A stretch of DNA of 64,000 nucleotides from NCBI RefSeq assembly GCF_003385955.1, contig NZ_QRDW01000001.1, forward strand, positions 1,059,854 to 1,123,853, given 5' to 3'. The stretch is from Aestuariispira insulae (GTDB taxonomy: Bacteria; Pseudomonadota; Alphaproteobacteria; UBA8366; Aestuariispiraceae). Of the stretch, positions 1 to 7,350 are shown in pieces (the stretch's first letter is position 1; each line of letters begins with the position of its first letter). Made by a program: the position numbers and the translations under genes. The notes under the pieces are model-generated. The model was not told the DNA's origin. It did not search any database and saw only the letters and a program-made list of their open reading frames with translations.

Positions 1-6
1 AAATTC

Positions 7-300
7 TTATTCAGCAGCCGCAGCAGCTTTCTTCTGGATGCGGCGCTTCAGACGGCGCGCTTCCTCAGGCAGCTTGCGGTTCGGGGTGGAAAGCAGGAAG
101 CCGTCCAGGCCGCCTTTTACTTCCACGGTGCGCAGCGCGCGGGTGGACAGACGCAGGCGAACCGGCTCACCCAGGATGTCGCTGATCAGGCGGGTGGTCT
201 GCAGGTTCGGCAGGAACCGACGACGGGTGCGGTTCACAGCGTGGGAAACGTTGTTACCGGTGCGGACACCCTTACCGGTGAGCATGCATACGCGAGACAT
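7..300 (-). CDS. rpmB: 50S ribosomal protein L28
   Basis: L28 is a small basic protein of the large ribosomal subunit. The 97-residue product is the usual length and opens with the family signature ([11 protein letters not shown], then [14 protein letters not shown]). It ends in a basic helix followed by an Ala-rich tail. The start ATG at 300 follows an AAGGATTAG purine-rich stretch on the minus strand. It stands alone here, without rpmG next to it. The leader of about 110 nt contains a hairpin (see 357-371). Identification by family resemblance is firm. Confidence 0.97.
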   Translation of the reverse strand: MSRVCMLTGKGVRTGNNVSHAVNRTRRRFLPNLQTTRLISDILGEPVRLRLSTRALRTVEVKGGLDGFLLSTPNRKLPEEARRLKRRIQKKAAAAAE

Positions 301-356
301 AATCTCTAATCCTTATGTTTCGGCATCTTTTGACGCCTTTTCTTGCTTAAAAATAA

Positions 357-371
357 AGGGCTTAGCGCCCT
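357..371 (-). promoter_or_regulatory. Hairpin in the rpmB leader
   Basis: On the minus strand AGGGC and GCCCT pair around a GCTAA loop and are followed by TTTATTTTT. The stem is only 5 bp, so it may be a weak attenuator-like structure or chance. It lies about 57 nt upstream of the rpmB start. Confidence 0.3.
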
Positions 372-415
372 ACCCCTGTCCAGATGACTATCAAATATCA
401 CTGGGCAGGCGCGCT

Positions 416-444
416 CTTTTATGCGTTTGACGGCCTCCCGTCAA
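416..444 (-). promoter_or_regulatory. Predicted sigma70 promoter of rpmB
   Basis: On the minus strand TTGACG (444-439) is followed by a 17-bp spacer and TAAAAG (421-416). The -35 is good and the -10 mediocre. It would give a leader of roughly 110 nt. Prediction by eye only. Confidence 0.4.
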
Positions 445-512
445 GCGAAAAAGCCAAGAAAACCGCCATTTCCAGACTTTTCCCGCCCATAGTATGTTGC
501 ACAAATATCACA

Positions 513-562
513 AAAATGTGGCAGAGCACCTTGTGACCGCAATCACAGCTTTGCCACATTTT
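513..562. repeat. Perfect 11-bp inverted repeat enclosing a CRP-like site
   Basis: AAAATGTGGCA (513-523) and TGCCACATTTT (552-562) are exact reverse complements separated by 28 bp. The interval contains the TGTGA-N6-TCACA motif. The right arm overlaps the predicted -35 element of the pagL-like gene, so the dyad may be a second operator or a DNA-looping element. Confidence 0.6.
532..547. promoter_or_regulatory. CRP/FNR-family consensus site TGTGA-N6-TCACA
   Basis: TGTGA at 532-536 and TCACA at 543-547 flank CCGCAA, matching the E. coli CRP half-sites perfectly. Its centre (539.5) is about 41-46 bp upstream of the transcription start expected from the promoter at 551-578, as for a class II activator site. 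Which CRP-family protein binds it in this host is unknown. Confidence 0.6.
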
Positions 563-578
563 GAATCCCCTCTATAAA
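551..578 (+). promoter_or_regulatory. Predicted promoter of the pagL-like gene
   Basis: TTGCCA (551-556), a 16-bp spacer and TATAAA (573-578). Transcription would start near 582-586, leaving a leader of about 70 nt before the ATG at 657. The CRP-like site abuts the -35. Confidence 0.5.
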
Positions 579-656
579 CGGGGGCGAAGTCGCAGCAAAT
601 GCATATGTCGCGTTGCCTGCGAGAGGGGAATATCTAGAACTGGGGTAATATCCGAA

Positions 657-1154
657 ATGAACCGGATCATCTTTGTAATGGTTGCCATGGTCATGGCAAT
701 GGGGTCTCAAATCGCAAGAGCGGAAGAAGACCCGGCCTATTTGCGCGTTGGTGCAGGCTATTATGACCTGAATGACGACAAAGATGCCGGCGAGTTTCAT
801 GTGGAATATATCTCGGATTCAAAATGGTGGGTTTTCAAGCCGTTTGGCGGTGTGATGGCGACAACCGACTCGGCCTTTTATGGCTATGCCGGCATTCGCC
901 TGGACATTTATCTCGGTGACCGCTGGGTTTTCACCCCGCAGTTTGCACCGGGCCTTTACCACGATGGGGATGGTAAAGACCTGGGACATGCCATTGAATT
1001 CCGCAGCGCACTGGAATTGGCATACCGATTTGATGACCGCTCCCGCCTGGGTGTATCCATCTACCATCTGTCAAACGCTTCCATCTCGGACAACAACCCG
1101 GGCACGGAAGTCCTGACGGTCCACTATTCCTATCCGTTCAACAAGCTGTTCTAA
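657..1154 (+). CDS. Acyloxyacyl hydrolase, PagL-type lipid A 3-O-deacylase
   Basis: Predicted outer-membrane beta-barrel esterase that removes the 3-O-linked acyl chain of lipid A and so remodels LPS. The 165-residue product starts with a signal peptide (hydrophobic core, probable cleavage after Ala-Arg-Ala near residue 22). The rest alternates like a small barrel and ends in an aromatic residue. Known PagL uses a His-Ser-Glu triad with Ser at His+2 and Glu at His+14. Here His137, Ser139 (motif HLSNAS) and Glu151 reproduce that spacing exactly. An upstream in-frame ATG at 561 would put arginines and cysteines before the signal peptide and is rejected. The gene stands alone between its own promoter and a terminator, suggesting an independently regulated LPS-modification switch. 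Confidence 0.85.
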   Translation: MNRIIFVMVAMVMAMGSQIARAEEDPAYLRVGAGYYDLNDDKDAGEFHVEYISDSKWWVFKPFGGVMATTDSAFYGYAGIRLDIYLGDRWVFTPQFAPGLYHDGDGKDLGHAIEFRSALELAYRFDDRSRLGVSIYHLSNASISDNNPGTEVLTVHYSYPFNKLF

Positions 1155-1183
1155 TTTGCAGTGACAACGGGTAGAGGTCATTG

Positions 1184-1212
1184 AAAAGCGGGGGGCGACC
1201 TCCGCTTTTTCA
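1184..1212 (+). terminator. Rho-independent terminator after the pagL-like gene
   Basis: AAAAGCGG and CCGCTTTT pair around a G/C-rich loop, followed by a short T run. It starts about 30 bp after the stop codon. Confidence 0.7.
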
Positions 1213-1317
1213 TTTGTGGGTCGTCTCATCCCCCATGTGGCCTGCTTCTGCCTCTGGATAATCGGACCGCAGCTGTTAAAGTGACGGCCTGACAGATAAC
1301 TAACAGGGTCGTACAGC

Positions 1318-2880
1318 ATGCAAGAAAACGGGATGACAGAAGATGTCAGGCGCAGTTGGGGCGAGTCTCTGCGAGCCTTCTTTCACCCCCGCGTGATTAC
1401 CATGCTGTTTCTCGGTTTTTCAGCCGGTATCCCAATTCTGCTGGTTTTTTCCACCCTATCGGTCTGGTTGCGGGAAGCCGGTGTGGAACGGGCTGCAATC
1501 GGCTTCTTCAGCTGGGCGGCACTGGGCTACGGTTTCAAATTTGTTTGGGCCCCGATCATCGACAAAATGCCGCTCCCGCTAATAACCGCTTTGATGGGGC
1601 AACGGCGATCCTGGCTCTTATTGTCGCAACTTTCCGTTATTGCCGCATTGGCGTTGATGGCCATGATTGATCCGGTTGAGAACCTTGTCGGCATGGCTGT
1701 CGCAGCCGTCGCGCTCGGTTTTGCATCCGCCACACAGGATATCGTGATCGACGCCTATCGAATTGATTCTGCCGATGAAGACCTACAGGGCATGATGTCA
1801 GCCACATACATCGCAGGTTACCGGATCGGCATGTTGGTTGCCGGTGCCGGTGCGCTTGAATTGGCCGGCATGATCGATGTGATTGAAGGATATGATTACG
1901 GTGCCTGGCAGATAACCTATTTTTCAATGGCGGCAGTCATGGTCGCAGGCATCATCACAACCTTTCTGATACCCGAACCAAACCGCCCGGATGGTAAATC
2001 CGCGCATTTAAACAGCCTGCTCGACTATCTTCAGTTCCTTGGGCTCTTTATCGCCGTTGCATTTGCTTTTGCCATGACCTTCTTCCTCAGCAGTGATCTG
2101 GCCAATTTGGTGCGTTCCGTTTTAGTGGAAACTGGTATGGCCGAGAGCCTGGCAGGCTTCCTGATTGGTACCGGGCGCCTGGTTACCGCAGTTTCTGCGG
2201 CCGCACTATTGGCCGTCCTGCTGACCAAGACCCATCTGGTCCCCAGGGAAATGGTCAGGGAAACCTATGTCGCGCCTTTTGCGGATTTCTTTGATCGATT
2301 TGGGCGAATCGCCATGGTCATCCTGTTTTTGATTGCCACTTACAGAATTGCCGACGTTGTCATGGGCGTCATGGCCAACGTATTCTATGTCGACCTCGGC
2401 TTTGAAAAGCAGGAAATCGGGCGAATCTCAAAAGGATTTGGACTGGCCATGACCCTGGCTGGCGGATTTTTGGGTGGTCTGTTGATCATGCGTTTCGGCG
2501 TGATGCGGATATTGTTCCTGGGTGGCATATTAGCTGCCGGTACAAACATCCTGTTCGCGGTTATGGCGGGCCTGGGCAATCAGTTATGGATGCTGATGGT
2601 GGTCATCTCCGCCGACAATCTGTCCGCCGGGATCGCATCCGCAGCCTTTGTCGCTTATCTGTCCTCCCTGACGTCGAAATCCTTTACCGCAACACAATAT
2701 GCGCTTTTTTCATCGATGATGCTGCTGCTGCCAAAACTGATCGCCGGCTATTCCGGCGTCGCGGTAGAGGCGCTTGGCTATGCCTCTTTCTTCATTGGCA
2801 CAGCGTTTCTTGGGATTGTTCCATTGGCCTTGATTTTGTATCTGGGCTTCAGAAAACCGCGCCTGTCGCAAGCGACCTGA
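1318..2880 (+). CDS. AmpG-like muropeptide MFS permease
   Basis: Major facilitator family transporter most like AmpG, which imports anhydro-muropeptides for cell-wall recycling. The 520-residue length with about 12-14 hydrophobic segments suits AmpG rather than a typical 400-residue MFS protein. The N-terminal block contains the AmpG-like stretches FSAGIPILLVFSTLSVWLRE and KFVWAPIIDKMPLP, an SATQDIVIDAYRID motif and the GQRRSW loop. A second possible start lies at 1333. No ampD or beta-lactamase neighbours are present. Substrate is inferred from family resemblance. Confidence 0.8.
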   Translation: MQENGMTEDVRRSWGESLRAFFHPRVITMLFLGFSAGIPILLVFSTLSVWLREAGVERAAIGFFSWAALGYGFKFVWAPIIDKMPLPLITALMGQRRSWLLLSQLSVIAALALMAMIDPVENLVGMAVAAVALGFASATQDIVIDAYRIDSADEDLQGMMSATYIAGYRIGMLVAGAGALELAGMIDVIEGYDYGAWQITYFSMAAVMVAGIITTFLIPEPNRPDGKSAHLNSLLDYLQFLGLFIAVAFAFAMTFFLSSDLANLVRSVLVETGMAESLAGFLIGTGRLVTAVSAAALLAVLLTKTHLVPREMVRETYVAPFADFFDRFGRIAMVILFLIATYRIADVVMGVMANVFYVDLGFEKQEIGRISKGFGLAMTLAGGFLGGLLIMRFGVMRILFLGGILAAGTNILFAVMAGLGNQLWMLMVVISADNLSAGIASAAFVAYLSSLTSKSFTATQYALFSSMMLLLPKLIAGYSGVAVEALGYASFFIGTAFLGIVPLALILYLGFRKPRLSQAT

Positions 2881-2894
2881 GAAAGGGCCCCGTT

Positions 2895-3086
2895 TTGCCC
2901 GGCCTTAAGACCAGCATTGCCCTGACCCTCATGTTCCTGATAGCTGCCGTCGCGTCAATGGCCTGTCTTTTGACAGACCTGTCCTTGCTGGCCGATTGGC
3001 CGGTGGCAATACCTGTTGCCTGCCTGGCGGGGGGCTTTTTCCTAGCCCACCACGCCTTCATTCTTTGGGCATCCCGCCAGAAATGA
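2895..3086 (+). CDS. Small two-helix membrane protein, TTG start
   Basis: Unrecognised 63-residue protein with two hydrophobic segments (about residues 8-28 and 36-56) and a short basic tail (ASRQK). I chose the TTG at 2895 because GAAAGG (2881-2886) lies at the right distance and the frame upstream overlaps the permease gene in another register. It begins 14 bp after the permease stop, so the two are probably co-transcribed and perhaps functionally linked. No ATG is available in frame near the hydrophobic region. Confidence 0.5.
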   Translation: MPGLKTSIALTLMFLIAAVASMACLLTDLSLLADWPVAIPVACLAGGFFLAHHAFILWASRQK

Positions 3087-3092
3087 TGCCTG

Positions 3093-3824
3093 TCAGGGTG
3101 TCAGAAGTACACGGGCGCGTTCCAAGTCCGCGGGGGTATCCACACCCAACGGCACGGTTTTGGCCAGGCTGACATCGATGCGCATGCCATTTTCCAGCGC
3201 GCGCAGCTGTTCCAGCTTCTCCCGCTGTTCCAGCACGCCCTGCGGCAGGGCGACAAACCGTTCCAGCGCGGCACGGCGATAGGCATAAAGCCCGATATGA
3301 TGATAGAGCGGGCCATCGCCATAAGGCGCGGTCGCGCGGGTGAAGGTCAGCGCCCGGGTGACCGTCTCACCGGCTTTGAAACCGGCATAGGCCTTGACCA
3401 CGTTCGGATTGGTGCATTCCTCGGCTTCCGTGATTTCACAAACCAGGGTCGCGATATCCACGCCCGGGTCTTTCAGCGGTGCCAGGGAGGCCTGGATCAG
3501 AGACGGGTCCAGGGTCGGCAGATCGCCCTGCACATTGACGATCACATCATGATCGCCATTGGGATCCATGCGCTGAACCGCCTCCCAGACGCGGTCGGAA
3601 CCGCTGGGATGGTTCGGGTCGGTCAAAACGGCCTTGCCGCCAACCTTTTCGATCGCCTCTACAATCTCCGGGTCCCCTGCCGCAATCACCACCTCGCCTG
3701 CCTGCGACTCTATGGCGCGGCGCCAGCAATGAACAATCATGGGCTCGCCGCCAATATCCGCCAGCGGTTTGTTCGGCAGGCGTGACGCGGCCAGCCGTGC
3801 CGGAATCACAATCAGGGATTTCAA
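3093..3824 (-). CDS. kdsB: 3-deoxy-manno-octulosonate cytidylyltransferase
   Basis: Cytosolic enzyme that activates Kdo with CTP to CMP-Kdo for lipid A inner-core synthesis. Motifs visible: [20 protein letters not shown] (nucleotide-binding loop), VNVQGD (metal-binding Asp), and a C-terminal [13 protein letters not shown] stretch typical of KdsB. The product is 243 residues with a TTG start at 3824, preceded by GAGG eight bases upstream. The longer frame to 3944 adds a non-homologous basic leader and would overlap the divergent cytochrome promoter, so it is rejected. It lies convergent to the AmpG/small-protein pair. Confidence 0.92.
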   Translation of the reverse strand: MKSLIVIPARLAASRLPNKPLADIGGEPMIVHCWRRAIESQAGEVVIAAGDPEIVEAIEKVGGKAVLTDPNHPSGSDRVWEAVQRMDPNGDHDVIVNVQGDLPTLDPSLIQASLAPLKDPGVDIATLVCEITEAEECTNPNVVKAYAGFKAGETVTRALTFTRATAPYGDGPLYHHIGLYAYRRAALERFVALPQGVLEQREKLEQLRALENGMRIDVSLAKTVPLGVDTPADLERARVLLTP

Positions 3825-4003
3825 GATCTCGACCTCATATTTGAACAGACAGCCCAAATTCTGCCCTTTTGGCATCATCCGGGCGTTGATTTGACCAGGG
3901 CGAGAGGATATACCGCTCCTCGGGTGGAGCAACCGGAAACTCATTCTTTGCCGATAGCGACCACCTCAGAGAGATATATACAGGTTCGAAAAGGCATAGG
4001 GCT

Positions 4004-4546
4004 ATGAACAACCCGTTGGTGAAACAAATTCTCGGCGCGATCGTCCTGGCAGTCGCCGTTGCCGCCTTCTCCGGTGTGTATGGCAGCTTCCTGCACCAGA
4101 CCGACGAGATTGAAAAACCCGCATTCGACATTGCCGCAGCCGGCGGTTCCGGTGGCGGGGATGACAAGCCCAAGAAAGCCTCCGGCCCCGAGCCGATCCT
4201 GGATCTGTTGGCCAGCGCCAATATTGAAGACGGCGCCAAAACCGCCCAGAAAAAATGCGGTGCCTGTCACAGCCTGGAAGATGGCGGCGGCCACAAGGTC
4301 GGCCCGAACCTTTACGACGTGGTCAACAGCGCCAAGGCCCATCATGATGACTTTAAATATTCCGACGCCATGGCCTCTTTCGGCGGCGACTGGTCCTATG
4401 AAGAGCTGAACCTGTTCCTGTTCAAGCCCAAGGCCCATGTGCCCGGCACCAAGATGGGCTTTGCCGGTTTCAAGAAAACCGAAGATCGTGTCAATGTGAT
4501 CGCCTTCCTGCGGACCTTGGCCAGCGATCCGGCGCCGCTGCCGTAA
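4004..4546 (+). CDS. Membrane-anchored class I cytochrome c (CycM-like)
   Basis: Electron carrier held to the inner membrane by an uncleaved N-terminal helix (residues about 9-27), followed by a Gly/Pro/Lys-rich linker and a periplasmic c-type haem domain. The haem-binding motif is Cys85-Gly-Ala-Cys88-His89. The probable sixth ligand is Met151 in TKMGF. Layout and 180-residue length resemble alphaproteobacterial CycM/cytochrome c552 linking complex III to cytochrome oxidase. No oxidase genes are nearby. It is a single transcription unit with its own terminator, divergent from kdsB. Confidence 0.88.
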   Translation: MNNPLVKQILGAIVLAVAVAAFSGVYGSFLHQTDEIEKPAFDIAAAGGSGGGDDKPKKASGPEPILDLLASANIEDGAKTAQKKCGACHSLEDGGGHKVGPNLYDVVNSAKAHHDDFKYSDAMASFGGDWSYEELNLFLFKPKAHVPGTKMGFAGFKKTEDRVNVIAFLRTLASDPAPLP

Positions 4547-4567
4547 GGCCGCGCCATATCATCCAAT

Positions 4568-4604
4568 AAAGGGCGGTTGACCGAACGGTTGCCGCCCTTT
4601 TTTA
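4568..4604 (+). terminator. Rho-independent terminator after the cytochrome c gene
   Basis: AAAGGGCGG and CCGCCCTTT pair around a loop that itself contains a GACCG/CGGTT mini-stem. A T run follows. It separates the cytochrome gene from hisN. Confidence 0.85.
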
Positions 4605-4644
4605 TGTCTCTAATTCCTGTGTATCATCAGCCGGACCCGACATC

Positions 4645-5424
4645 ATGCCGAACGACTTTTCTGCCTGGACCGAACTCGCCAACCGCCTCGCAGATGTGGC
4701 GGGTGCCGAATCGCGCAAATACTTCCGCCAGCCGCTGGATGTGATCGCCAAAGGTGACGCCAGTCCGGTCACCATCGCCGACCGGGATGCGGAAGCCGCC
4801 ATGCGTCAGTTGATCAAAGAAACCGCCCCCGATCATGGTATTTTCGGGGAAGAGCATGGCGTGGAGAATATCGACGCAAAACATGTCTGGGTGCTGGACC
4901 CCATTGACGGCACTGCCGCTTTCATCACCGGCCTGCCCACCTTCGGCAACCTGATCTCGCTGGCCGAGAATGGTGCGCCGGTGCTGGGCGTCATCAACCA
5001 GCCGATCTCAGGCGAACGCTGGTCCGGTGTCACGGGTCAGGGGGCCCGTTTCAATGGCCAGCCGATCAAAACCCGGGATTGCGGCGGGCTTTCCAACGCC
5101 GCCATGTTCATCACCACGCCGGAGATGCTGACCACCGAGGCGGAATTAGAAACGTTCAGCCGCTTGAGGCAGGCGGTGCGCCTGACCCGTTATGGCGGGG
5201 ATTGTTATTCCTACGGCCTGCTGGCCAGCGGCCATGCGGACCTGGTGTTTGAATCAGATCTCAAACCCTATGATTTCATGGCCCTGGTGCCCGTGGTCGA
5301 AGAAGCGGGCGGCATCATGAGCGACTGGCAGGGCAATCCGCTGACCCTCTCTTCCGGCCCGCAGGTGATTGCGGCGGCCAACAAGCGCCTCCATGAGGAG
5401 GCGCTGGAATTGATCAACCGCTGA
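4645..5424 (+). CDS. hisN: Histidinol-phosphatase, inositol monophosphatase family
   Basis: Mg-dependent phosphatase. The family signatures are GEEHG (metal-binding Glu), DPIDGTAAF (the DPxDGT motif) and, near the C-terminus, a YGGDCYSYGLLASG...KPYDFMALVPVVEEAGG block. That last block is characteristic of HisN-type enzymes, which dephosphorylate L-histidinol phosphate in histidine synthesis. Length (259 residues) is normal. No other his genes are present, as is common for hisN in alphaproteobacteria. A general inositol-phosphate or 3'-phosphoadenosine phosphatase role cannot be excluded by eye. Confidence 0.82.
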   Translation: MPNDFSAWTELANRLADVAGAESRKYFRQPLDVIAKGDASPVTIADRDAEAAMRQLIKETAPDHGIFGEEHGVENIDAKHVWVLDPIDGTAAFITGLPTFGNLISLAENGAPVLGVINQPISGERWSGVTGQGARFNGQPIKTRDCGGLSNAAMFITTPEMLTTEAELETFSRLRQAVRLTRYGGDCYSYGLLASGHADLVFESDLKPYDFMALVPVVEEAGGIMSDWQGNPLTLSSGPQVIAAANKRLHEEALELINR

Positions 5425-5434
5425 CCATCAACGG

Positions 5435-6013
5435 CTAAACCGCGTCGCGGCCCAGCATGTCGACCAGCAGCACCACCGCTACCTGATCCGTCCGGTTATG
5501 GATCTCGTGATGCACATCCGCCGCATAGCGCGCGGTCTCGCCCTTGGTCAGCGGTGAGACATTATCAGCCGAGACCACCTCTACCGCGCCCTGCAGTACG
5601 GTCAGATGTTCCACGGTCCGCTCCGAATGCGGATCCGAGATCAGTGAGCCGCCCGGCTGGATCGTCAGCTCATACCATTCAATCTCATTGGCCAGGCTGG
5701 CCGGGCCCAGGACCTTCGCCGTATAGGATCCGTCCTGGCCATGCATCAGGGGATGGGCCGATTCCGAGATAACCGACATCTGGCTGCCCTGCTCACCATG
5801 GCGCAGCAGGCTGTCGATGGTTTGCCCCAGGGCCTCCGCCAGCCGCCAGATGGTGGCCAGGGTCGGATTAGTCTCGTCCCGTTCGATCTGGGAAAGCATG
5901 GATTTCGATACCCCGCTGACCGAGGCCAGCTGATCCAGGGTCATCTGGCGCTCTTTACGCAGTTTATTGATGGTCTTACCGACTGAGGGGGGATTGGAAG
6001 GAATTTTGCTCAT
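5435..6013 (-). CDS. XRE-family regulator with C-terminal cupin domain
   Basis: One-component regulator of 192 residues. Residues about 12-66 form a lambda-repressor-type HTH (MTLDQLASVSGVSKSMLSQI). Residues about 110-185 form a cupin sensor domain (EWYELTIQPGG...EHLTVLQGAVEVV). Proteins of this layout usually repress adjacent catabolic genes and sense a small metabolite. The start is Met at 6013; a longer frame to 6085 would run across the divergent operator region. It is divergent from kbl with a dyad-rich 112-bp gap, so autoregulation and control of kbl are likely inferences. Confidence 0.85.
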   Translation of the reverse strand: MSKIPSNPPSVGKTINKLRKERQMTLDQLASVSGVSKSMLSQIERDETNPTLATIWRLAEALGQTIDSLLRHGEQGSQMSVISESAHPLMHGQDGSYTAKVLGPASLANEIEWYELTIQPGGSLISDPHSERTVEHLTVLQGAVEVVSADNVSPLTKGETARYAADVHHEIHNRTDQVAVVLLVDMLGRDAV

Positions 6014-6025
6014 GAAATCCACTTG

Positions 6026-6077
6026 ACTGGAAAATATTCCGCTATATCGTATTTCCAGTTTAGCGGATATATATCCG
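6026..6077. promoter_or_regulatory. Interleaved dyads between the XRE-cupin gene and kbl
   Basis: Three symmetric elements overlap. ACTGGAAA (6026-6033) pairs with TTTCCAGT (6052-6059). CCGCTA (6039-6044) pairs with TAGCGG (6061-6066). CGGATATATATCCG (6064-6077) is a perfect 14-bp palindrome. On the minus strand a possible promoter for the regulator gene (TTGAGC, 17 bp, TAAACT) overlaps the palindrome. This is the expected layout of an autoregulatory operator. Confidence 0.6.
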
Positions 6078-6125
6078 TCGCTCAAAATCTAAATCAGACA
6101 AAATGAACCCAGCAGGAAAACCGTC

Positions 6126-7307
6126 ATGACCAATCCCGTGCTTGCCCGCATCGCAGGCGAAGTGGAAGCCGCCCGCCAGGATGGCACCCTGAAACTGCTC
6201 AAGACCATGGAAACCCCCATCGGCGCCGAGGTCGACCTGAAAGAGGCCGGTCATGTGATCCTGATGTCTTCCAACGATTATCTGGGCCTGTCCAATCATC
6301 CAGAAATCGTTGAATCTGCGAAACAGGCTCTGTTGAAATACGGGGCGAGCACCGCGTCGGTCCGATTCATATGCGGCACCCAGACCATCCACCAGGAATT
6401 GGAAGAGGCCCTGGCCGACCTGCACGGGACCGAGGCGGCGCTCACCTATTCATCCTGCTGGGCCGCCAATACCGGCCTGATGCCGATCATCGCCGGGCCG
6501 GGTGACGTGCTGATCTCGGACGAGCTCAATCACGCCAGCATTATCGACGGCTGCCGGGCCAGCGCCAAGAATGTGGTGCGCACGGTCTATAAACATTCCG
6601 ATATGGCCTCGCTTAAGGCCAAGTTGGAAGAGCATCGCGACGCCCCCGGCCGGATAATCGTGACCGATGGCGTGTTTTCCATGGAGGGCGATATCGCGCC
6701 GCTGCCGGAGATCGTCGCGCTGGCGGAAGAGTTTGATGCCCTGATCGTCTTGGATGATTCCCATGGTCTCGGCGTATTGGGGCCGAACGGCCTTGGCACC
6801 GCAGACCATTTCGGTGTCCTGGACAAGATTGATATCTTCACCGGTACTTTGGGCAAGGCGCTGGGCGCCGGGACAGGCGGCTTTGTCGCCGGGCCGAAAG
6901 CGGTGCGCGAGCTGTTGATCCACAAGTCCCGACCGCATCTCTTCTCCAACGCATTGCCTGCCAGTGTCGCAGGCGCAGCGATCAAATCCGTGGAACTGTT
7001 GAAAACCCATCCTGAATGGGCGCGCGATACCATTGAAAAGGCGCAGTATTTCCGCGAATTGCTGCAGCGTCACGGGTTGAAGGCATTGGACGGTGACAGC
7101 GCGGTCGTGCCGGTCATCATCGGTGAGACGGCGGCGGCCATCGCGCTTTCATCCAAACTGTTGAAGGACGGGATCTTTGTCACCGGCTTTGGTTTCCCGG
7201 TCGTGCCGGAAGGCGAAGCGCGCCTGCGCTTCCAGATCTCCCATGCCCATAGCCGTGAACAGCTGGAAAAAGTGGCACAGGCGGTCGCCAACGCCATCGG
7301 CGGCTAA
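6126..7307 (+). CDS. kbl: Glycine C-acetyltransferase (2-amino-3-ketobutyrate CoA ligase)
   Basis: PLP-dependent alpha-oxoamine synthase. It cleaves 2-amino-3-ketobutyrate with CoA to glycine plus acetyl-CoA, the second step of threonine breakdown. Motifs: SSNDYLGLSNHP, SVRFICGTQ, LNHASIIDGCR, VLDDSHGLGVLGPNG, and the PLP-lysine loop GTLGKALG (Lys244). The match to E. coli Kbl is close along the whole length (393 residues), including VTGFGFPVVPEGEARLR. 5-aminolevulinate synthase or BioF are less likely given these motifs. Threonine dehydrogenase (tdh), its usual partner, is absent from the window. Expression is probably under the divergent XRE-cupin protein. Confidence 0.88.
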   Translation: MTNPVLARIAGEVEAARQDGTLKLLKTMETPIGAEVDLKEAGHVILMSSNDYLGLSNHPEIVESAKQALLKYGASTASVRFICGTQTIHQELEEALADLHGTEAALTYSSCWAANTGLMPIIAGPGDVLISDELNHASIIDGCRASAKNVVRTVYKHSDMASLKAKLEEHRDAPGRIIVTDGVFSMEGDIAPLPEIVALAEEFDALIVLDDSHGLGVLGPNGLGTADHFGVLDKIDIFTGTLGKALGAGTGGFVAGPKAVRELLIHKSRPHLFSNALPASVAGAAIKSVELLKTHPEWARDTIEKAQYFRELLQRHGLKALDGDSAVVPVIIGETAAAIALSSKLLKDGIFVTGFGFPVVPEGEARLRFQISHAHSREQLEKVAQAVANAIGG

Positions 7308-7329
7308 ACAATATGTTCCGGTTTGCCGG

Positions 7330-7350
7330 GGAGGGCCAATTTGGCCTTCC
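7330..7350. terminator. Bidirectional hairpin between kbl and the solute-binding protein gene
   Basis: GGAGGGCC and GGCCTTCC pair around AATTT between two convergent genes, with outer CCGGTT/AACCGG arms possible. No strong T tract follows, so it may be a modest terminator or mRNA 3' stabiliser. Confidence 0.45.

Larger units (their letters stand above)
301..656. other. Intergenic region between rpmB and the pagL-like gene
   Basis: This 356-bp stretch separates two divergently transcribed genes and contains no convincing coding sequence. It holds a predicted minus-strand promoter for rpmB (416-444), a short hairpin in the rpmB leader (357-371), a perfect 11-bp inverted repeat (513-562) enclosing a CRP-type site (532-547), and a predicted plus-strand promoter (551-578). 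Each is listed separately. Confidence 0.7.
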
